A stretch of 6,330 nucleotides of DNA from Myxococcales bacterium. GTDB taxonomy: Bacteria > Myxococcota > Polyangia > Fen-1088. Of the stretch, positions 1-5,454 are shown in pieces. The notes under the pieces are model-generated. The model had not been told where the DNA came from. It saw only the letters and a list, made by a program, of their open reading frames with translations, and made no database searches. The stretch's first letter is position 1. Every line of letters starts with the position of its first letter. The DNA lies in the NCBI GenBank assembly GCA_003157315.1, contig PMJE01000650.1, forward strand, positions 1-6,330, read 5' to 3'. Both the position numbers and the translations under genes were made by a program.

Positions 1-2949
1 ACCGAGGCGCGCATGAAAGCCGAACGAGCCGAGGCGCAGGCCGAAAGGGCTGAGGCACAGGTCAAGGCCGAGGCGCAGGCCAAGACCGAGGCCCAGCTCA
101 GGGCGGAAGCGCAGGCGCGAGTGGCCGCGCAAGCCAACGCGGAGAACGCCAAGCTCAAGCTACAGTTGCAGCAGGCCCGGCGCGACGCCGAGCATGCACA
201 GGTGGCGGCCAACGCCGCCAGCGCCGAGGTTGAGCGGCAAAAGGTGGCTGTGTCCCGCGCGGACGAACGCGCCCGTAGGGCCGAGCGCGAAGCCGACCAC
301 GCCATCAAGGACGCCAAGGTGGCCGAGCGGGAGACACGCACGGCCCAGCAGCGCGAAACCGAACGCGATCGGGCGCTGCAAGCGGCCGCTCGCGAGGTCG
401 AGGTGCGGACCGCGGCGCTCGAAGCGAAGGCCAAACGCCAGGAGGAACAGAGACAACGGCTGCTGGAAGCTGAACACCTGGTCGCACAAGAAAAGTCCAA
501 GGTGCGCGCGGCAGCCACCGAGCTGGCCGAACGCGAGAAGGCCAGCCGAGCTGCCCAGGCCAAACGCGAGCGGCTTGAACATGCTGGCGCTTCGTCACCC
601 GACAAGGCGCGCGCCGCAGCGGCGGTGGCCAAGGCGGAGGAAGAGCGCAGAAACGCGGCTGAGGCAGCCGAACGCTCACGCAAGGAACTCACCCTGGCAG
701 TGGCCACGCGTCGTGCAGAAGAAGACCGCCGCCAGGAAGAGATGCGCGGCCGTCGCGAAGAGGAAGAGAGGTTGAAGCAGGCCGAGTCTGCCCGTGCGGC
801 CGAGGAGGCCCGCCTGGCGCAGGCACGCGCCGACCGGGCTCGCGTCGAGAAGGAGCGTGCCAAACTGGAGCAGGAGCGAGTCCAGCTGGAGGCGGCCCGG
901 GATGTGCTTGCAGCCGAAGTCAAGCGACTCGCGCAGGCGTCCGTGCTGTCCAATCCGGCTGCAGCGGCAGCCCCGGCCGCTCTTCCGGTCCCCGCACCGG
1001 CCAGACCGGTTCCCAAGCAGGAGAAAGCGGTCGTCGTGAGTGTGCCGCCCGCACCTGATTCGGCCAAGCCGGTCACCCGTCCTCGCTCGGTCACGCTGCG
1101 GGTTCCCAGCCGGGTTCGCAGCATCGACTTCGTCGACGAGCCCACCCGATCCTCGGTCATCATCTACTTGGAAGAGCCATCGGGATTTGTCGTCGAACGC
1201 TCGGCTGGTCGGCGCGTCAGCCTGCGTCTCGACCACGCTGATCTACCCGACGAACTCGTGCGCAGTCTGGACGCCACGGAGTACCTTGGCCCAGTCCGGC
1301 TCATCAGCTCGTACCAGGATCCGCATGCGCGCGGCACGGTTCGGGTTGACGTGGACCTGGCTGAAGATGTCCCCAATCGCGTTAGGCAGGACGGGAACCG
1401 AATCTACTGGGATTTCCAGAAGGCGACGCCGTCCAGTGGCCAGAAGCTGCCCGCCCTGGGCGGACCATTGCCGCCGTCGGTTTTGTTTGTACCCGCTCGT
1501 CGCGTGGCGGGCTTTAGTGTCCTTTTCGCCAATGCCCTGGCTTTGGCTCAGGCTGGCGGTCCGCCGCACAAGCTCGGCGAGGATAGCCCAGATTCACCGG
1601 CGGGTCGGCGCGCGAGCTTGACGGCGAAGAAGCGCTACACCGGTCGCCGTATCGACCTAGATTTCAAAGGGGCTGACATCCACAACATTTTGCGTCTGCT
1701 AGCCGACGTGGGGCAGATGAACATCGTTACTTCGGACGAGGTGAAGGGCGAGGTCACCATCAAGATGCGCGACGTGCCCTGGGACCAGGCTCTGGACGTC
1801 GTGCTGCGGGCCAAGGGGTTGGGATCGGTTCGCGAGGGCAACCTGGTTCGCGTGGCGCCTTTGTCGGTACTGGAGAAGGAACTGGAACAGGAGATTGCTC
1901 GCCAGAAGCAGATAACCGAGGTCTTGCCCACGGAAACCCGCCTCATCGGCGTCTCCTACGCGCACGCTTCCTCCTTGCAAGACAAGGCTCGCGATCTGCT
2001 CTCGCCGCGAGGCAAGATATCGGTCGACGATCGCACCAACAACCTGATCGTGTCCGATGTGGCGCGCAACCTGCAACTCATCGAGGACTTGGTTCGCAAC
2101 CTGGATACCCAGACCTCGCAAGTGGTTATCGAGGCCCGCATCGTAGAGATGAATTCGGATTATGCCCGCCAGATCGGCATCCAGTGGGGTGGAAACACCT
2201 TCATGGATGCGGCGCACGGCAATCCCACGGGGCTGGTTTTCCCCTACAACATTGGTATTGGTGGCGGGGCAGACGACAGCAGTTCACCAATGTCCGGTCT
2301 GGTTCCAGCAGCCCGAACCGGCGTTGCTGGAGGCGCAAATCCAAATTTTCTGGTCAATATGCCTGCCCCAGCTGGCCTCAATACCGGAAGTGCCATCGGC
2401 CTCACCCTGGGGTCAGTGGCAGGGGCCTTCAACTTGAACCTGCGCCTCTCGGCCATGGAGTCCACCGGCACGATCCGCATCGTGTCCTCGCCGCGAATAA
2501 CCACGATGGACAACATCGATGCTGTCATCGAACAGGGTGTGTCGATTCCGGTGTCGGTGGTGAGTGCGATGGGAGCCCAGACCCAGTTTGTGGATGCCAA
2601 ACTGCACCTGGGGGTCAAGCCGCATGTCACGAACGAGGGCACCGTCCTGCTCACGGTGATGGTGACCAACAACCAGCCGGACTTCGCCAACACCGGCTCC
2701 AACGGAAACCCCAGCATCCAGAAAAAGGAAGCCAAGACCACCATGCTGGTGCGCGACGGTGACACTGCGGTCATCGGCGGGATCTACACGCGCAACTCAG
2801 GTCTCAGCTATACCAAGATTCCGTTCTTCTCGGACATCCCGATCTTGGGTTGGTTCTTCCGCAGCCGCAAAGAGAACGACAACCGTACCGAAATGCTAAT
2901 TTTCCTCACGCCACGCATCGTGAACCGGGCTCGCTCGCTTGGTCAGTAG
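1..2949 (+). CDS. pilQ: Type IV pilus secretin PilQ with long N-terminal coiled coil (5' partial)
   Basis: PilQ forms the outer-membrane ring through which the type IV pilus passes. Residues are numbered from the ATG at 13, but the frame is open to base 1 (T-E-A-R precedes that Met), the repeat continues upstream, and no signal peptide follows it, so the true start lies outside the window. Order: residues 1-312, Ala/Glu/Arg/Lys/Gln-rich helix, predicted coiled coil or single charged helix; 313-356, Pro/Ala linker; about 361-470, AMIN domain (peptidoglycan-binding type); 496-514, hydrophobic signal-like stretch; about 547-615, STN (DLDFKGADIHNIL, then MRDVPWDQALDVVL); about 642-700, secretin N domain (DDRTNNLIVSD); 704-975, secretin barrel (VVIEARIVEM at 704, SIQKKEAKTTMLVRDGDTAV, IPFFSDIPILGWFF at 936, MLIFLTPRIVNR). 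The secretin half closely resembles myxobacterial PilQ as I remember it. The long helix is atypical. Family call is secure; the N-terminal architecture is seen directly but its role is unknown. Confidence 0.95.
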   Translation, partial: TEARMKAERAEAQAERAEAQVKAEAQAKTEAQLRAEAQARVAAQANAENAKLKLQLQQARRDAEHAQVAANAASAEVERQKVAVSRADERARRAEREADHAIKDAKVAERETRTAQQRETERDRALQAAAREVEVRTAALEAKAKRQEEQRQRLLEAEHLVAQEKSKVRAAATELAEREKASRAAQAKRERLEHAGASSPDKARAAAAVAKAEEERRNAAEAAERSRKELTLAVATRRAEEDRRQEEMRGRREEEERLKQAESARAAEEARLAQARADRARVEKERAKLEQERVQLEAARDVLAAEVKRLAQASVLSNPAAAAAPAALPVPAPARPVPKQEKAVVVSVPPAPDSAKPVTRPRSVTLRVPSRVRSIDFVDEPTRSSVIIYLEEPSGFVVERSAGRRVSLRLDHADLPDELVRSLDATEYLGPVRLISSYQDPHARGTVRVDVDLAEDVPNRVRQDGNRIYWDFQKATPSSGQKLPALGGPLPPSVLFVPARRVAGFSVLFANALALAQAGGPPHKLGEDSPDSPAGRRASLTAKKRYTGRRIDLDFKGADIHNILRLLADVGQMNIVTSDEVKGEVTIKMRDVPWDQALDVVLRAKGLGSVREGNLVRVAPLSVLEKELEQEIARQKQITEVLPTETRLIGVSYAHASSLQDKARDLLSPRGKISVDDRTNNLIVSDVARNLQLIEDLVRNLDTQTSQVVIEARIVEMNSDYARQIGIQWGGNTFMDAAHGNPTGLVFPYNIGIGGGADDSSSPMSGLVPAARTGVAGGANPNFLVNMPAPAGLNTGSAIGLTLGSVAGAFNLNLRLSAMESTGTIRIVSSPRITTMDNIDAVIEQGVSIPVSVVSAMGAQTQFVDAKLHLGVKPHVTNEGTVLLTVMVTNNQPDFANTGSNGNPSIQKKEAKTTMLVRDGDTAVIGGIYTRNSGLSYTKIPFFSDIPILGWFFRSRKENDNRTEMLIFLTPRIVNRARSLGQ
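28..132 (+). repeat. Degenerate coding repeat, A-E-A-Q hexad/heptad units in PilQ
   Basis: The start of the PilQ helix is built from repeats ending in AEAQ. Copies begin at 28, 49, 67, 85, 103 and 121, a spacing of 21 bases once and then 18 bases four times. They encode AEAQ, AEAQ, AEAQ, TEAQ, AEAQ and VAAQ. The DNA copies are similar (GCCGAGGCGCAG twice exactly, the others diverged at third positions), as expected for internal duplication followed by drift. The in-frame T-E-A-R at bases 1-12 suggests that the array continues off the left edge. Confidence 0.75.
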
Positions 2950-2985
2950 CGGCGCCAAGGGAGCAAGATTTCATTGGAACGACAC

Positions 2986-2990
2986 GGAGA
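2986..2990 (+). promoter_or_regulatory. Ribosome binding site of the lipoprotein gene
   Basis: GGAGA lies 5 bases before the ATG at 2996. It decides the start: the frame is also open to a TTG at 2939 inside the end of pilQ, but that start lacks such a site and would put about 19 residues in front of a clean lipoprotein signal sequence. Confidence 0.7.
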
Positions 2991-2995
2991 GAGCC

Positions 2996-3853
2996 ATGAC
3001 AGCAAGTAGAACCATTGGTCGAGTGGCCGCCCTAGCCGTCCCTGTGGGCGTCTTTCTGTCCCTTGCCGCATGCACGATTGACGACGGCCCAACCGGACTT
3101 CTGATCGAACAGGATCAGTGGCTCGGGACGGCAACCGGTGTCGCGACGTGCTCGGTTCCGGTGACAGCCACGAGCGATCGGAGAATCGATGGAGTCCTTG
3201 ACGTCGCGCTGCCGTGGACAGCCCACTACCTTTTTTACCCCCTGGTGGAGAATCTGTTGGCGTCATTCAACGGGCTGGTGGGCAGCACCACGGTCGGGGG
3301 CGTGGAAGAGAAGAACAACATCACTATGGAATCGTTTCACGTCGAGTTGCAGGTAACTCCCGCTTCGGGTACCAGCTTCGCCTGGGATTCCGGGTGCTCG
3401 GGTGAGTTCGATGCTCCGTCAGACACGTGGCAGCTTGCACCCGGCGACGTCATCTCGGAGATCGTGGAGATCATCAGGCCTTGCAACACGGCCCCGCTCT
3501 TCCGGTACCTGCAGGGCCAGTTCTCCCAGGGCCAGGCGTTCCCTGAGGTCAAGGTCGCAACCAACATCAAGGCCAAAGGCCGCCTAGGCAGCTCGGATAT
3601 CGAGAGTCCGCCCTTCGATTTTTCAGTGAAGGTCTGCTACGGCTGCCTGCAAACTGGGTATTCCGACACGACGGCTGCGCAGTTCAGCTTCCCGGCAGTG
3701 CCCAAGTGCACGGACCTTACGACCAACCCGTACATGGGTGACCCGTGCAATCCGGCCCAGGACCAGCTCCTGCTTTGTTGTGCGACTCGCTGGGACGACC
3801 AGGGCAATGCCTTGGCGGTTGAATGTCCGGCAGTCCCGGCCGGCGCACCGTGA
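2996..3853 (+). CDS. Cysteine-rich lipoprotein of unknown function
   Basis: A 285-residue putative lipoprotein. The N-terminus has Arg5 and Arg9, a hydrophobic core at residues 10-24 and a lipobox L23-A-A-C26, so signal peptidase II processing and lipidation at Cys26 are expected. Residue +2 is Thr, not Asp, so by the enteric sorting rule it would go to the outer membrane; this rule is not established for every phylum. The mature part has ten further cysteines (52, 134, 163, 214, 217, 238, 251, 261, 262, 277), seven of them in the last 75 residues. They form the pattern VCYGCLQ, then PKC, then GDPCNPAQD, then LLCC, and finally VECPA near the end. I remember a similar C-terminal signature in uncharacterised myxobacterial lipoproteins. 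The middle looks beta-rich. It starts 46 bases after pilQ on the same strand, so co-transcription and an envelope role are plausible. A pilus accessory or pilotin-like job is only a guess; no known domain is recognised. Confidence 0.85.
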   Translation: MTASRTIGRVAALAVPVGVFLSLAACTIDDGPTGLLIEQDQWLGTATGVATCSVPVTATSDRRIDGVLDVALPWTAHYLFYPLVENLLASFNGLVGSTTVGGVEEKNNITMESFHVELQVTPASGTSFAWDSGCSGEFDAPSDTWQLAPGDVISEIVEIIRPCNTAPLFRYLQGQFSQGQAFPEVKVATNIKAKGRLGSSDIESPPFDFSVKVCYGCLQTGYSDTTAAQFSFPAVPKCTDLTTNPYMGDPCNPAQDQLLLCCATRWDDQGNALAVECPAVPAGAP

Positions 3854-3881
3854 TTGACCCATCCAACCCATCCAGCCGCTA

Positions 3882-3911
3882 TTGACACGCCCGGCTCGCG
3901 GTGGCTAGAAC
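3882..3911 (+). promoter_or_regulatory. Candidate sigma70-type promoter before the Roadblock gene
   Basis: A perfect -35 box TTGACA (3882-3887) is followed after 18 bases by TAGAAC (3906-3911), four of six matches to TATAAT. Transcription would begin near 3918, only a few bases before the ATG at 3925, giving a nearly leaderless message. This would separate the roadblock-aroQ-accB unit from pilQ. The -10 match is modest, so this is a prediction only. Confidence 0.35.
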
Positions 3912-3924
3912 CCAGCCGCAAGTC

Positions 3925-4284
3925 ATGTTCCGCGACACTCTTCAGAAGATGGTGGACCGCCTCGATGGGGGCGTGGCTGGGATCCTGATGGGGTTTGACG
4001 GGATCGCGGTCGATCACTACAGCCGGGCAGGGAATGATGAGATCGATATTCAGACCGTAGGCATGGAGTTGGCCCACGCCATCACCCAGATGGACAAGGC
4101 GGTCGAGCGGCTCGAGCTGGGCCACGCGGCCGAAATCACCGTACGGACCGACAGTTTGGTCGTTCTCGTGTACGTGCTGAGCAAGGAGTACTTCGTCGCC
4201 TGCGCTGTGCGTTCCTACGCGAGCTTCGGCAAGGCGCGCTACGTGATGCGCCTGGCGGCTCCTCAAATCCGGGCTGAGCTGTGA
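3925..4284 (+). CDS. Roadblock/LC7 domain protein (MglB-like fold)
   Basis: A 119-residue single-domain protein. Its order fits the Roadblock/LC7 fold: helix (MFRDTLQKMVDRLDG), strand (GVAGILMGFDGIAVDHY), long helix (about residues 42-62), paired strands (EITVRTDSLVVLVYVLS, then YFVACAV) and a final helix (YVMRLAAPQIRAEL). Such proteins are cytoplasmic dimers that often act on Ras-like GTPases; in myxobacteria MglB is a GAP for the polarity GTPase MglA. No GTPase is encoded here, so the partner is unknown. I chose ATG 3925 because the helix starts there and relatives I remember begin MFRD. A GTG at 3901 would add eight residues but has no ribosome binding site and lies upstream of the predicted transcript start. 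Neither start has a good Shine-Dalgarno sequence. The stop overlaps the aroQ start by four bases. The fold call is strong; the specific role is unknown. Confidence 0.87.
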   Translation: MFRDTLQKMVDRLDGGVAGILMGFDGIAVDHYSRAGNDEIDIQTVGMELAHAITQMDKAVERLELGHAAEITVRTDSLVVLVYVLSKEYFVACAVRSYASFGKARYVMRLAAPQIRAEL

Positions 4285-4838
4285 GTGCCGAGCGGACATC
4301 CTCACCGGTCGTCGTGGTTTTGCACGGCCCGAACCTGAATCTACTCGGTTCACGAGAGCCCGACATCTACGGCCACACCACGCTGCGAGAAATAGACCAA
4401 GATCTGCTGCGGCGAGGTCGTGAGCTGGGGCTGCTGGTACAGACCTTCCAGTCGAACCAAGAAGGCGCCCTCATCGATCGGGTACAGCAGGCGCGCGGGC
4501 AGGCCAAGGGTCTCATCATCAACGCTGGCGGGCTGACTCACACCAGTGTCTCCCTGCGGGATGCTATCGCGGCTGTCGCTCTGCCGACGGTTGAGGTCCA
4601 CCTGTCCAACCTTGCGGCCCGCGAGGAGTTTCGCCACCGTTCCCTGCTGGCCCCGGTTTGTCTTGGCCAGATCGCCGGTCTGGGACCGGTGGGCTACCGG
4701 CTTGCGCTCGAAGCACTCGCGCACCTGCTGCACCCCGGCCCGCTTGGGCAGCCGGCGCTTTCCCGTGATGCTGAACCGTCGCCCGCAAAGCCACGCTCTG
4801 CGGTCGCCTCGCCGAAGAAAGGAGCCCCCACCCGATGA
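4281..4838 (+). CDS. aroQ: Type II 3-dehydroquinate dehydratase
   Basis: AroQ dehydrates 3-dehydroquinate to 3-dehydroshikimate, step three of the shikimate pathway to aromatic amino acids; the enzyme is a cytoplasmic dodecamer. Visible family motifs are LHGPNLNLLGSREPDIYG (residues 14-31, with catalytic Arg25 and Tyr30), QSNQEGALID, INAGGLTHTSVSLRDAI (substrate loop) and EVHLSNLAAREEFRH (residues 105-119, with Glu105, catalytic His107 and Arg114). All key residues are present, so it should be active. The usual His of QSNHEG is Gln here. The core ends near residue 150, the normal family length, but a 30-odd residue Pro/Ala/Ser/Lys/Arg tail follows to residue 185 and looks disordered. The GTG start overlaps the upstream TGA (GTGA), and the stop overlaps the accB start (ATGA), so translation of all three genes is probably coupled. 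Confidence 0.95.
   Translation: MSAERTSSPVVVVLHGPNLNLLGSREPDIYGHTTLREIDQDLLRRGRELGLLVQTFQSNQEGALIDRVQQARGQAKGLIINAGGLTHTSVSLRDAIAAVALPTVEVHLSNLAAREEFRHRSLLAPVCLGQIAGLGPVGYRLALEALAHLLHPGPLGQPALSRDAEPSPAKPRSAVASPKKGAPTR
4818..4824 (+). promoter_or_regulatory. Ribosome binding site of accB
   Basis: AAAGGAG ends 10 bases before the accB ATG at 4835, inside the tail-coding end of aroQ. It supports independent initiation at the ATGA overlap as well as coupling. Confidence 0.6.
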
Positions 4839-5368
4839 GCAAAGCCAAGGCCCCAGTCCGGAAGGACGAGAAGAAATCCTCGTCTTGCTGTTGCGAGGAG
4901 CCGCTCTGCGCTCTCGGGCCAGAGGAACTCGCCACCGTGCGAGAGCTGGCCGAGATCGCAACCGAGTTTGATCTGGCTGAACTGGACGTGGACCCTTGCG
5001 GTGGAATACGCATTGTCCGCCGTCAGGCGGGCGGCGGTACGGTCACGGCCGCTACACCGGCCACATCCGCTTTGCCCCCGCCCGCAGCTAGCCCGGCGGT
5101 GGAGAAGGCGGAAGGGCCCGCCGAGAGCGGCGTGCTCCTCACCTCGCCATTCGTGGGCACTTTCTACCGTGCGCCGGCGCCCGAGGCGCCGCCGTTCGTG
5201 GAAGTCGGCCAGAACGTGCGCAAGGGCCAGGTCGTGTGCATCGTCGAAGCCATGAAGCTGATGAACGAGATCGAATCAGAATTCGACGGCAAGATCCTGG
5301 AGATTCTAGTGAAGAACGCGGAACACGTCGAGTATGGGCAGTCCCTGTTCCGCATCGAGAAGGCCTAG
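4835..5368 (+). CDS. accB: Acetyl-CoA carboxylase biotin carboxyl carrier protein (BCCP)
   Basis: AccB carries the biotin that shuttles carboxyl groups from biotin carboxylase (AccC) to the carboxyltransferase (AccAD), making malonyl-CoA for fatty acid synthesis. The 177 residues comprise: an N-terminal helical region (28-50, then DPCGGIRIVRR); a Pro/Ala-rich flexible linker (about 68-98); and a biotinyl domain from about residue 100 to the end. The domain shows SPFVGTFYR, an APAPEAP segment where the E. coli thumb lies, and VEAMKLMNE with biotin-acceptor Lys141. Lys141 sits 36 residues before the C-terminus, much as in E. coli (34). Odd: the N-terminus is longer than usual and holds SSSCCCEEPLC, with cysteines 18-20 and 25, which I do not know from typical BCCPs. 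The gene follows aroQ with no gap; the elongation factor P gene (efp) that often sits beside accB is absent here. Confidence 0.96.
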   Translation: MSKAKAPVRKDEKKSSSCCCEEPLCALGPEELATVRELAEIATEFDLAELDVDPCGGIRIVRRQAGGGTVTAATPATSALPPPAASPAVEKAEGPAESGVLLTSPFVGTFYRAPAPEAPPFVEVGQNVRKGQVVCIVEAMKLMNEIESEFDGKILEILVKNAEHVEYGQSLFRIEKA

Positions 5369-5375
5369 GAAGATC

Positions 5376-5435
5376 TCACCACGGAAGGCGTAGATTTCGA
5401 ATTTGGCTCTGTGTCCTCTGTGCCCTCCGCGGTGA
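5376..5435 (+). repeat. Intergenic palindrome with 9-base tandem repeat
   Basis: The left arm TCACCACGGAAGGC (5376-5389) and right arm GCCCTCCGCGGTGA (5422-5435) pair at 12 of 14 positions around a 32-base loop; both mismatches are A opposite C. The right side is also a tandem array of three 9-base units, CTCTGTGTC (5407-5415), CTCTGTGCC (5416-5424) and CTCCGCGGT (5425-5433). It fills most of the accB-accC gap. There is no T-run after it, so it does not look like an intrinsic terminator. From memory it resembles a short dispersed intergenic repeat (CACCACGGAGG followed by CACAGAGG units on the other strand) seen in many unrelated environmental bacteria; membership is not verified. Confidence 0.6.
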
Positions 5436-5454
5436 ATCCGAAAGCACCATCACT

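Noticed and set aside
13..15. ATG at 13 as the true PilQ start
   Set aside because: The frame is open upstream with repeat-like residues T-E-A-R, no signal peptide follows, and no ribosome site can be seen in the 12 bases before it.
1504..1506. GTG inside pilQ as an independent secretin start using the signal-like segment
   Set aside because: No ribosome binding site precedes it, the reading frame is continuous with the AMIN domain, and only one arginine-free n-region would remain. Kept only as a finding about the segment.
194..1621. Series of + strand frames in another register inside the pilQ helix and AMIN region
   Set aside because: Arg/Pro/Ser-rich translations without domain features, as expected from shifted reading of GC-rich coiled-coil codons.
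2939..2995. TTG at 2939 as start of the lipoprotein gene, overlapping pilQ
   Set aside because: It would put 19 polar residues before the lipoprotein signal; ATG 2996 has a GGAGA site at good spacing.
2950..2995. Terminator between pilQ and the lipoprotein gene
   Set aside because: No stem of useful length and no T-run; only a short GGCGCC palindrome.
3863..3876. CCATCCA direct repeat after the lipoprotein gene
   Set aside because: Two 7-base copies only, too short to call an operator or attachment site.
3637..4353. 238-residue reading frame on the minus strand
   Set aside because: It is antisense across the lipoprotein, Roadblock and aroQ genes, with no domain signature.
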